From the NCBI GenBank assembly GCA_038025085.1, contig CM076146.1, positions 21,523,001 to 21,587,000 on the forward strand: a stretch of 64,000 nucleotides of DNA, in the 5' to 3' direction. The notes beneath the pieces are model-generated. The model ran no database searches, had not been told where the DNA came from, and saw only the letters and a list, made by a program, of their open reading frames with translations. The first letter of the stretch is position 1; each line of letters begins with the position of its first letter. A program made the position numbers and the translations under genes. This document shows positions 1-11,700 of this stretch, in pieces. Source of the stretch: Tetragonia tetragonoides (taxonomy: Eukaryota; Streptophyta; Magnoliopsida; Caryophyllales; Aizoaceae).

Positions 1-170
1 GTAAGAGAAAGCATCCAAATACTTTGTTTGCATTCATTTGAGTGTGAAACTACACCTAGGATGTTTACAAGTACAAACAAGCTTCAACTCAAGCTGTTGA
101 ATGAATTTACGCGATTTAACAGCTCTTACGACTAGGGTGATAGAAATTGAGTTCTTTTGTGTTGTATATT

Positions 171-338
171 AAGAGAAAGCATTCAAATAATTTGTTTGCA
201 TTCATTTGAGTGTGAAACTACACCTAGGATGTTTACAAGTACAAACAAGCTTCAACTCAAGCTGTTGAATGAATTTACGCGATTTAACAGCTCTTACGAC
301 TAGGGTGATAGAAATTGAGTTCTTTGGTGTTGTATATT
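171..338 (+). repeat. Reference unit, variant A (168 bp)
   Basis: This example of variant A is delimited from AAGAGAAAGC to the next AAGAGAAAGC. Its diagnostic second half has CTGTTGAATGAATTTACG, GATTTAACAGCTCTTACGAC and GGTGATAGAAATTGAG. It is 1 bp shorter than the other variants because GATAGAAATTGAG replaces GAAAGAGATTTGAG. Its length is a multiple of three (56 codons), so a reading frame is preserved from one A unit to the next. Variant A is found across the whole window. Confidence 0.95.
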
Positions 339-506
339 AAGAGAAAGCATTCAAATACTTTGTTTGCATTCATTTGAGTGTGAAACTACACCTAGGACGT
401 TTACAAGTATAAACAAGCTTCAAGTCAAGCTGTTGAATGAATTTATGCGATTTAACAGCTCTTACGACTAGGGTGATAGAAATTGAGTTCTTTTGTGTTG
501 TATATT

Positions 507-675
507 AAGAGAAAGCATCCAAATACTTTGTTTTCATTCATTTGAGTGTGAAACTACACCTAGGATGTTTACAGTTACAAACAAGCTTCAACTCATGCTT
601 TTGAATTCATTTACGCGTTTTAAAAGCTCATACGAGTAGGGTAAAAGAGATTTCAGTTCTTTTGTGTTGTATAGT
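507..675 (+). repeat. Reference unit, variant C (169 bp)
   Basis: Diagnostic features are TTTTCATTCATTTGAG in the first half, GTTTACAGTTACAAACAAG in the middle, and CTCATGCTTTTGAATTCATT, which gives an EcoRI site. The unit that follows C usually begins after GTATAGTAAG, where most other junctions read GTATATTAAG. Adjacent variants are therefore linked in a non-random order, as expected of a higher-order repeat rather than independently drifting copies. Confidence 0.93.
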
Positions 676-844
676 AAGAGAAAGCATCCAAATACTTTGT
701 TTGCATTCATTTGAGTGTGAAACTACACCTAGGATGTTTACAAGTACAAACAAGCTTCAACTCAAGCTTTTGATTGTATTTACGAGTTTTAAAAGCTCAT
801 ACGAGTAGGGTGAAAGAGATTTGAGTTCTTTTGTGTTGTATATT

Positions 845-1013
845 AAGAGAAAGCATCCAAATACTTTGGTTGCATTCATTTGAGTGCGAAACTACACCGA
901 GGATGTTTACAAGTACAAACAAGCTTCAACTCAAGCTTTTGAATGTATTTACGCGTTTTAAAAGCTCATACGAGTAGGGTGAAAGAGATTTGAGTTCTTT
1001 TGTGTTGTATATT
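845..1013 (+). repeat. Reference unit, variant B (169 bp)
   Basis: Diagnostic features are CTTTTGAATGTATTTACGCG, then TTTTAAAAGCTCATACGAG and GGTGAAAGAGATTTGAG. The first half often reads CACCGAGGATG where A has CACCTAGGATG. The unit contains two HindIII sites six bases apart (AAGCTTCAACTCAAGCTT), which together form a short dyad. It also contains an 8-bp palindrome, TTTTAAAA, and a MluI site, ACGCGT. Variant B is abundant across the window. Confidence 0.95.
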
Positions 1014-1519
1014 AAGAGAAAGCATCCAAATATTTTGTTTGCATTCATTTGAGTGCGAAACTACACCGAGGATGTTTACAAGTACAAACAAGCTTCAACT
1101 CAAGCTTTTGAATGTATTTACGCGTTTTAAAAGCTCATACGAGTAGGGTGAAAGAGATTTGAGTTCTTTTGTGTTGTATATTAAGAGAAAGCATCCAAAT
1201 ACTTTGTTTTCATTCATTTGAGTGTGAAAGTCCACCTAGGATGTTTACAGTTACAAACAAGCTTCAACTCATGCTTTTGAATTCATTTACGCGTTTTAAA
1301 AGCTCATACAAGTAGGGTGAAAGAGATTTGAGTTCTTTTGTGTTGTATAGTTGGAGAAAGCATCCAAATAATTTTTTTCCATTCATTTGAGTGTGAAACT
1401 ACACCGAGGATGTTTACAAGTACAAACAAGCTTCAACTCAAGCTTTTGAATGAATTTACGTGTTTTAACAGCTCTTACGACTAGGGTGATAGAAATTGAG
1501 TTCTTTTGTGTTGTATATT

Positions 1520-1857
1520 AAGAGAAAATATCCAAATACTTTGTTTGCATTAATTTGAGTGTGAAATAATACCAGTGTTGTTTACAAGTACAAACAAGCT
1601 TCAACTCAAGCTTTTGAATGCATTTACGCGTTTTAAAAGCTCATACGAGTAGGGTGAAAGAGATTTGATTTCTTTTGTGTTGTATATTAAGTGAAAGCTC
1701 CCAAATGTTTTGTTTTCATTCTTTTGAGTATGAAACTACACCAAGAATGTGTTAAATTACAAACAAGCTTCAACTACAGCTTTTGAATGCATTTACGCTT
1801 TTTAAAAGCTCGTACGAGTAGGGTGAAAGAGATTTGAGTTCTTTTGTGTTGTATATT
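1520..1857 (+). repeat. Diverged unit pair D-E (2 x 169 bp)
   Basis: Unit D (1520-1688) has AAATATCCAAATAC, CATTAATTTGAG and AATAATACCAGTGTTG. Unit E (1689-1857) has GCTCCCAAATGTTTTG, GAGTATGAAAC, CCAAGAATGTGTTAAATTAC and usually the palindrome CTCGTACGAG. The pair recurs intact, with D near 1.5, 2.7, 5.2, 6.4, 9.1, 13.3, 18.7, 21.2, 24.3 and 25.3 kb and E directly after each one. The copies near 2.8 and 6.5 kb lack 5 bp at the D/E junction (TTGTAAGAG where others have TTGTATATTAAG). Always travelling together implies that D and E are amplified as a dimer. Confidence 0.92.
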
Positions 1858-4800
1858 AAGAGAAAGCATCCAAATACTTTATTTGCATTCATTTGAGTGT
1901 GAAACTACACCGAGGATGTTTACAAGTACGAACAAGCTTCAACTCAAGCTTTTGAATGTATTTACGCGTTTTAAAAGCTCATACGAGTAGGGTGAAAGAG
2001 ATTTGAGTTCTTTTCTGTTGTATATTAAGAGAAAGCATCCAAATACTTTATTTTCATTCATTTGAGTGTGAAACTCCACCTAGGATGTTTAAAGTTACAA
2101 ACAAGCTTCAACTCATGCTTTTGAATTCATTTACGCGTTTTAAAAGCGTATACGAGTAGGGTGAAAGAGATTTGATTTCTTTTGTGTTGTATAGTAAGAG
2201 AAAGCGTCCAAATACTTTGTTTGCATTCATTTGAGTGTGAAACTACACCTAGGATGTTTACAAGTACAAACAAGCTTCAACTCAAGCTATTGAATGAACT
2301 TACGCGATTTAACAGCCATTACGACTAGGGTGATAGAAATTGAGTTCTTTTGAGTTGTATATTAAGAGAAAGCATCTAAATACTTTGTTTTCATTCATTT
2401 GAGTGTGAAACTACACCGACGATGTTTACAGTTACAAACAAGCTTCAACTCATGCTTTTGAATTCATAAACGCGTTTTAAAAGCTCATACGAGTAGGGTG
2501 AAAGAGATTTGAGTTCTTTTGTGTTGTATAGTTAGAGAAAGCATCCAAATACTTTGTTTCCATTCATTTGAGTGTGAAACTACACCGAGGATGTTTACAA
2601 GTACAAACAAGCTTCAACTCAAGCTTTTGAATGAATTTACGTGTTTTAACAGCTCTTACGACTAGGGTGATAGAAATTGAGTTCTTTTGTGTTGTATATT
2701 AAGAGAAAATATCCAAATACTTTGTTTGCATTAATTTGAGAGTGAAATAATACCAGTGTTGTTTACAAGTACAAACAAGCTTCAACTCAAGCTTTTGAAT
2801 GCATTTACGCGTTTTAAAAGCTCATACGAGTAGGGTGAAAGAGATTTGATTTCTTTTGTGTTGTAAGAGAAAGCTCCCAAATGTTTTGTTTGCATTCTTT
2901 TGAGTATGAAATTACACCAAGAAAGTGTTAAATTACAAACAAGCTTCAACTCTAGCTTTTTAATGCATTTACGCGTTTTAAAAGCTCGTACGAGTAGGGT
3001 GAAAGAGTTTTGAGTTCTTTTGTGTTGTATATTAAGAGAAAGCATCCAAATACTTTGTTTGCATTCATTTGAGTTCGAAACGACTCCGAGGATGTTTACA
3101 AGTACAAACAAGCTTCAACTCAAGCTTTTGAATGTATTTACGCGTTTTAAAAGCTCATACGAGTAGGGTGAAAGAGGTTTGAGTTCTTTTGTGTTGTATA
3201 TTAAGACAAAGCATTCAAATACTTTGTTTGCATTCATTTGAGTGTGAAACTACACCTAGGATGTTTACAAGTATAAACAAGCTTCAACTCAAGCTGTTGA
3301 ATGAATTTACGCGATTTAACAGCTCTTACGACTAGGGTGATAGAAATTGAGTTCTTTTGAGTTGTATATTAAGAGAAAGCATCCAAATACTTTGTTTTCA
3401 TTCATTTGAGTGTGAAACTACACCTAGGATGTATACAGTTACAAACAAGCTTCAACTCATGCTTTTGAATTCATTTACGCGTTTTAAAAGCTCATACGAG
3501 TAGGGTGAAAGAGATTTGAGTTCTTTTGTGTTGTATAGTAAGAGAAAGCATCCAAATACTTTGTTTGCATTCATTTGAGTGTGAAACTACACCTAGGATG
3601 TTTACAAGTACAAACAAGCTTCAACTCAAGCTGTTGAATGAATTTACGCGATTTAACAGCTCTTACGACTAGGGTGATAGAAATTGAGTTCTTTTGTGTT
3701 GTATATTAAGAGAAAGCATTCAAATAATTTGTTTGCATTCATTTGAGTGTGAAACTACACCTAGGATGTTTACAAGTACAAACAAGCTTCAACTCAAGCT
3801 GTTGAATGAATTTACGCGATTTAACAGCTCTTACGACTAGGGTGATAGAAATTGAGTTCTTTGGTGTTGTATATTAAGAGAAAGCATTCAAATACTTTGT
3901 TTGCATTCATTTGAGTGTGAAACTACACCTAGGACGTTTACAAGTATAAACAAGCTTCAAGTCAAGCTGTTGAATGAATTTACGCGATTTAACAGCTCTT
4001 ACGACTAGGGTGATAGAAATTGAGTTCTTTTGTGTTGTATATTAAGAGAAAGCATCCAAATACTTTGTTTTCATTCATTTGAGTGTGAAACTACACCTAG
4101 GATGTTTACAGTTACAAACAAGCTTCAACTCATGCTTTTGAATTCATTTACGCGTTTTAAAAGCTCATACGAGTAGGGTAAAAGAGATTTCAGTTCTTTT
4201 GTGTTGTATAGTAAGAGAAAGCATCCAAATACTTTGTTTGCATTCATTTGAGTGTAAAACTACACCTAGGATGTTTACAAGTACAAACAAGCTTCAACTC
4301 AAGCTTTTGATTGTATTTACGAGTTTTAAAAGCTCATACAAGTAGGGTGAAAGAGATTTGAGTTCTTTTGTGTTGTATATTAAGAGAAAGCATCCAAATA
4401 CTTTGTTTGCATTCATTTGAGTGCGAAACTACACCGAGGATGTTTACAAGTACAAACAAGCTTCAACTCAAGCTTTTGAATGTATTTACGCGTTTTAAAA
4501 GCTCATACGAGTAGGGTGAAAGAGATTTGAGTTCTTTTGTGTTGTATATTAAGAGAAAGCATCCAAATACTTTGTTTTCATTCATTTGAGTGTGAAAGTC
4601 CACCTAGGATGTTTACAGTTACAAACAAGCTTCAACTCGTGCTTTTGAATTCATTTACGCGTTTTAAAAGCGTATACGAGTAGGGTGAAAGAGATTTGAT
4701 TTCTTTTGTGTTGTATAGTAAGAGAAAGCGTCCAAATACTTTGTTTGCATTCATTTGAGTGTGAAACTACACCTTGGATGTTTACAAGTACAAACAAGCT

Positions 4801-7800
4801 TCAACTCAAGCTATTGAATGAACTTACGCGATTTAACAGCCATTACGACTAGGGTGATAGAAATTGAGTTCTTTTGAGTTGTATATTAAGAGAAAGCATC
4901 CAAATACTTTGTTTTCATTCATTTGAGTGTGAAACTACACCGACAATGTTTACAGTTACAAACAAGCTTCAACTCATGCTTTTGAATTCATTTACGCGTT
5001 TTAAAAGCTCATACAAGTAGGGTGAAAGAGATTTGAGTTCTTTTGTGTTGTATAGTTAGAGAAAGCATCCAAATAATTTTTTTCCATTCATTTGAGTGTG
5101 AAACTACACCGAGGATGTTTACAAGTACAAACAAGCTTCAACTCAAGCTTTTGAATGAATTTACGTGTTTTAACAGCTCTTACGACTAGGGTGATAGAAA
5201 TTGAGTTCTTTTGTGTTGTATATTAAGAGAAAATATCCAAATACTTTGTTTGCATTAATTTGAGTGTGAAATAATACCAGTGTTGTTTACAAGTACAAAC
5301 AAGCTTCAACTCAAGCTTTTGAATGCATTTACGCGTTTTAAAAGCTCATACGAGTAGGGTGAAAGAGATTTGATTTCTTTTGTGTTGTATATTAAGTGAA
5401 AGCTCCCAAATGTTTTGTTTTCATTCTTTTGAGTATGAAACTACACCAAGAATGTGTTAAATTACAAACAAGCTTCAACTACAGCTTTTGAATGCATTTA
5501 CGCTTTTTAAAAGCTCGTACGAGTAGGGTGAAAGAGATTTGAGTTCTTTTGTGTTGTATATTAAGAGAAAGCATCCAAATACTTTATTTGCATTCATTTG
5601 AGTGTGAAACTACACCGAGGATGTTTACAAGTACGAACAAGCTTCAACTCAAGCTTTTGAATGTATTTACGCGTTTTAAAAGCTCATACGAGTAGGGTGA
5701 AAGAGATTTGAGTTCTTTTCTGTTGTATATTAAGAGAAAGCATCCAAATACTTTATTTTCATTCATTTGAGTGTGAAACTCCACCTAGGATGTTTACAGT
5801 TACAAACAAGCTTCAACTCATGCTTTTGAATTCATTTACGCGTTTTAAAAGCGCATACGAGTAGGGTGAAAGAGATTTGATTTCTTTTGTGTTGTATAGT
5901 AAGAGAAAGCATCCAAATACTTTGTTTGCATTCATTTGAGTGTGAAACTACACCTAGGATGTTTACAAGTACAAACAAGCTTCAACTCAAGCTGTTGAAT
6001 GAACTTACGCGATTTAACAGTTATTACGACTAGGGTGATAGAAATTGAGTTCTTTTGAGTTGTATATTAAGAGAAAGCATCTAAATACTTTGTTTTCATT
6101 CATTTGAGTGTGAAACTACCCCGACGATGTTTACAGTTACAAACAAGCTTCAACTCATGCTTTTGAATTCATAAACGCGTTTTAAAAGCTCATACGAGTA
6201 AGGTGAAAGAGATTTGAGTTCTTTTGTGTTGTATAGTTAGAGAAAGCATCCAAATACTTTGTTTCCATTCATTTGAGTGTGAAACTACACCGAGGATGTT
6301 TACAAGTACAAACAAGCTTCAACTCAAGCTTTTGAATGAATTTACGTGTTTTAACAGCTCTTACGACTAGGGTGATAGAAATTGAGTTCTTTTGTGTTGT
6401 ATATTAAGAGAAAATATCCAAATACTTTGTTTGCATTAATTTGAGAGTGAAATAATACCAGTGTTGTTTACAAGTACAAACAAGCTTCAACTCAAGCTTT
6501 TGAATGCATTTACGCGTTTTAAAAGCTCATACGAGTAGGGTGAAAGAGATTTGATTTCTTTTGTGTTGTAAGAGAAAGCTCCCAAATGTTTTGTTTGCAT
6601 TCTTTTGGGTATGAAATTACACCAAGAAAGTGTTAAATTACAAACAAGCTTCAACTCTAGCTTTTTAATGCATTTACGCGTTTTAAAAGCTCGTACGAGT
6701 AGGGTGAAAGAGTTTTGAGTTCTTTTGTGTTGTATATTAAGAGAAAGCATCCAAATACTTTGTTTGCATTCATTTGAGTGTGAAACGACTCCGAGGATGT
6801 TTACAAGTACAAACAAGCTTCAACTCAAGCTTTTGAATGTATTTACGCGTTTTAAAAGCTCATACGAGTAGGGTGAAAGAGGTTTGAGTTCTTTTGTGTT
6901 GTATATTAAGACAAAGCATTCAAATACTTTGTTTGCATTCATTTGAGTGTGAAACTACACCTAGGATGTTTACAAGTATAAACAAGCTTCAACTCAAGCT
7001 GTTGAATGAATTTACGCGATTTAACAGCTCTTACGACTAGGGTGATAGAAATTGAGTTCTTTTGAGTTGTATATTAAGAGAAAGCATCCAAATACTTTGT
7101 TTTCATTCATTTGAGTGTGAAACTACACCTAGGATGTATACAGTTACAAACAAGCTTCAACTCATGCTTTTGAATTCATTTACGCGTTTTAAAAGCTCAT
7201 ACGAGTAGGGTGAAAGAGATTTGAGTTCTTTTGTGTTGTATAGTAAGAGAAGGCATCCAAATACTTTGTTTGCATTCATTTGAGTGTGAAACTACACCTA
7301 GGATGTTTACAAGTACAAACAAGCTTCAACTCAAGCTGTTGAATGAATTTACGCGATTTAACAGCTCTTACGACTAGGGTGATAGAAATTGAGTTCTTTT
7401 GTGTTGTATATTAAGAGAAAGCATTCAAATAATTTGTTTGCATTCATTTGAGTGTGAAACTACACCTAGGATGTTTACAAGTACAAACAAGCTTCAACTC
7501 AAGCTGTTGAATGAATTTACGCGATTTAACAGCTCTTACGACTAGGGTGATAGAAATTGAGTTCTTTGGTGTTGTATATTAAGAGAAAGCATTCAAATAC
7601 TTTGTTTGCATTCATTTGAGTGTGAAACTACACCTAGGACGTTTACAAGTATAAACAAGCTTCAAGTCAAGCTGTTGAATGAATCTACGCGATTTAACAG
7701 CTCTTACGACTAGGGTGATAGAAATTGAGTTCTTTTGTGTTGTATATTAAGAGAAAGCATCCAAATACTTTGTTTTCATTCATTTGAGTGTGAAACTACA

Positions 7801-8770
7801 CCTAGGATGTTTACAGTTACAAACAAGCTTCAACTCATGCTTTTGAATTCATTTACGCGTTTTAAAAGCTCATACGAGTAGGGTGAAAGAGATTTCAGTT
7901 CTTTTGTGTTGTATAGTAAGAGAAAGCATCCAAATACTTTGTTTGCATTCATTTGAGTGTGAAACTACACCTAGGATGTTTACAAGTACAAACAAGCTTC
8001 AACTCAAGCTTTTGATTGTATTTACGAGTTTTAAAAGCTCATACGAGTAGGGTGAAAGAGATTTGAGTTCTTTTGTGTTGTATATTAAGAGAAAGCATCC
8101 AAATACTTTGGTTGCATTCATTTGAGTGCGAAACTACACCGAGGATGTTTACAAGTACAAACAAGCTTCAACTCAAGCTTTTGAATGTATTTACGCGTTT
8201 TAAAAGCTCATACGAGTAGGGTGAAAGAGATTTGAGTTCTTTTGTGTTGTATATTAAGAGAAAGCATCCAAATACTTTGTTTGCATTCATTTGAGTGCGA
8301 AACTACACCGAGGATGTTTACAAGTACAAACAAGCTTCAACTCAAGCTTTTGAATGTATTTACGCGTTTTAAAAGCTCATACGAGTAGGGTGAAAGAGAT
8401 TTGAGTTCTTTTGTGTTGTATATTAAGAGAAAGCATCCAAATACTTTGTTTTCATTCATTTGAGTGTGAAAGTCCACCTAGGATGTTTACAGTTACAAAC
8501 AAGCTTCAACTCATGCTTTTAAATTCATTTACGCGTTTTAAAAGCGTATACGAGTAGGGTGAAAGAGATTTGATTTCTTTTGTGTTGTATAGTAAGAGAA
8601 AGCGTCCAAACACTTTGTTTGCATTCATTTGAGTGTGAAACTACACCTAGGATGTTTACAAGTACAAACAAGCTTCAACTCAAGCTATTGAATGAACTTA
8701 CGCGATTTAACAGCCATTACGACTAGGGTGATAGAAATTGAGTTCTTTTGAGTTGTATATTAAGAGAAAG

Positions 8771-11700
8771 CATCCAAATACTTTGTTTTCATTCATTTGA
8801 GTGTGAAACTACACCGACGATGTTTACAGTTACAAACAAGCTTAAACTCATGCTTTTGAATTCATTTACGCGTTTTAAAAGCTCATACGAGTAGGGTGAA
8901 AGAGATTTGAGTTCTTTTGTGTTGTATAGTTAGAGAAAGCATCCAAATAATTTTTTTCCATTCATTTGAGTGTGAAACTACACCGAGGATGTTTACAAGT
9001 ACAAACAAGCTTCAACTCAAGCTTTTGAATGAATTTACGTGTTTTAACAGCTCTTACGACTAGGGTGATAGAAATTGAGTTCTTTTGTGTTGTATATTAA
9101 GAGAAAATATCCAAATACTTTGTTTGCATTAATTTGAGTGTGAAATAATACCAGTGTTGTTTACAAGTACAAACAAGCTTCAACTCAAGCTTTTGAATGC
9201 ATTTACGCGTTTTAAAAGCTCATACGAGTAGGGTGAAAGAGATTTGATTTCTTTTGTGTTGTATATTAAGTGAAAGCTCCCAAATGTTTTGTTTTCATTC
9301 TTTTGAGTATGAAACTACACCAAGAATGTGTTAAATTACAAACAAGCTTCAACTACAGCTTTTGAATGCATTTACGCTTTTTAAAAGCTCGTACGAGTAG
9401 GGTGAAAGAGATTTGAGTTCTTTTGTGTTGTATATTAAGAGAAAGCATCCAAATACTTTATTTGCATTCATTTGAGTGTGAAACTACACCGAGGATGTTT
9501 ACAAGTACGAACAAGCTTCAACTCAAGCTTTTGAATGTATTTACGCGTTTTAAAAGCTCATACGAGTAGGGTGAAAGAGATTTGAGTTCTTTTGTGTTGT
9601 ATATTAAGAGAAAGCATTCAAATACTTTGTTTGCATTCATTTGAGTGTGAAACTACACCTAGGATGTTTAGAGTTACAAACAAGCTTCAACTCATGCTTT
9701 TGAATTCATTTACGCGTTTTAAAATTTCATACGAGTAGGGTGAAAGAGATTTGAGTTCTTTTGTGTTGTATAGTAAGAGAAAGCATCCAAATACTTTGTT
9801 TGCATTCATTTCAGTGTGAAACTACACCTAGGATGTTTACAAGTACAAACAAGCTTCACCTCAAACTTTTGATTGTATTTACGAGTTTTAAAAGCTCATA
9901 CGAGTAGGGTGAAAGAGATTTGAGTTCTTTTGTGTTGTATATTAAGAGAAAGCATCCAAATACTTTGTTTGCATTCATTTGAGTGTGAAACTACACCGAG
10001 GATGTTTACAAGTACAAACAAGCTTCAACTCAAGCTTTTGAATGTATTTACGCGTTTTAAAAGCTCATACGAGTAGGGTGAAAGAGATTTGAGTTCTTTT
10101 GTGTTGTATATTAAGAGAAAACATTCAAATACTTTGTTTGCATTCATTTGAGCGTGAAACTACACCTAGGATGTTTACAAGTGTAAACAAGCTTCAACTC
10201 AAGCTGTTGAATGAATTTACGGGATTTAACAGCTCTTACGACTAGGGTGATAGAAATTGAGTTCTTTTGTGTTGTATATTAAGAGAAAGCGTCCAAATAC
10301 TTTGTCTTAATTTATTTGAGTGTGAAACTACACCTAGGATGTTTACAGCTACAAACAAGCTTCAACTCATGCTTTTGAATTCATTTACGCGTTTTAAAAG
10401 CTCATACGAGTAGGGTGAAAGAGATTTGACTTCTTTTGTGTTGTATATTAAGAGAAAGCATCCAAATACTTTGTTTGCATTCATTTGAGTGTGAAACTAC
10501 ACCGAGGATGTTTACAAGTACAAACAAGCTTCAACTCAAGCTTTTGAATGTATTTACGCGTTTTAAAAGCTCATACGAGTAGGGTGAAAGAGATTTGACT
10601 TCTTTTGTGTTGTATAGTAAGAGAAAGCATCCAAATACTTTGTTTGCATTCACTTGAGTGTGAAACTACACCTAGGATGTTTACAAGTACAAACAAGCTT
10701 CAACTCAAGCTGTTGAATGAATTTACGCGATTTAACAGCTCTTACGACTAGGGTGATAGAAATTGAGTTCTTTGGTGTTGTATATTAAGAGAAAGCATTC
10801 AAATACTTTGTTTGCATTCATTTGAGTGTGAAACTACACCTAGGATGTTTACAAGTATAAACAAGCTTCAACTCAAGCTGTTGAATGAATTTACGCGATT
10901 TAACAGCTCTTACGACTAGGGTGATAGAAATTGAGTTCTTTTGTGTTGTATAATAAGAGAAAGCATCCAAATACTTTGTTTGCATTCATTTGAGTGTGAA
11001 ACTACACCTAGGATGTTTACAAGTACAAACAAGCTTCAACTCAAGCTTTTGATTGTATTTACGCGTTTTAAAAGCTCATACGAGTAGGGTGAAAGAGATT
11101 TGAGTTCTTTTGTGTTTTATATTAAGAGAAAGCATCCAAATACTTTGTTTGCATTCATTTGAGTGTGAAACTACAGCAAGGATGTTTACAGTTACAAACA
11201 AGCATCAACTCAAGCTTTTGAATGCATTTACGCGATTTAACAGCCCTTACGACTAGGGTGATAGAAATTCAGTTCTTTTGTGTTGTATATTAAGAGAAAG
11301 CATTCAAATACTTTGTTTGCATTCATTTGAGTGTGAAACTACACCTAGGATGTTTACAAGTACAAACAAGCTTCAACTCAAGCTGTTGAATGAATTTACG
11401 TGATTTAACAGCCCTTACGACTAGGGTGAAAGAAATTCAGTTCTTTTGTGTTGTATATTAAGAGAAAGCATTCAAATACTTTGTTTGCATTCATACGAGT
11501 GTGAAACTACACCTAGGATGTTTACAAGTATAAACAAGCTTCAACTCAAGCTGTTGAATGAATTTACGCGATTTAACAGCTCTTACGACAAGGGTGATAG
11601 AAATTGAGTTCTTTTGTGTTGTATATTAAGAGAAAGCATCCAAATACTTTGTTTTCATTCATTTCAGTGTGAAACTACACCTAGGATGTTTACAGTTACA

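Larger units (their letters stand above)
1..9590 (+). repeat. Higher-order repeat 1, ~3.7 kb unit, 2.6 copies
   Basis: Copies start at 1, 3538 and 7243. The second copy is 3,705 bp, about 22 satellite units. The first is 3,537 bp, about 21. The third is partial and departs from the pattern near 9590. Substitutions between copies are sparse: the first ~168 bases of copies 1 and 2 are identical by eye. Copy 1 has two consecutive GAGTGCGAAAC units where copy 2 has one. It lacks the GCGTCCAAATAC unit and the CACCGAC unit found near 4.7-4.9 kb in copy 2; one hybrid unit near 1.2-1.3 kb joins the halves. Such whole-unit gains and losses are expected from unequal exchange. Confidence 0.9.

Noticed and set aside
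2782..3111. Reverse-strand 109-codon open frame as a gene (also 6487-6816, 25443-25691, 48589-48840, 50278-50529, 60116-60403 and similar)
   Set aside because: It is satellite sequence read on the reverse strand. Copies track the repeat period, other units of the same type carry stops or frame shifts, and there is no recognisable domain.
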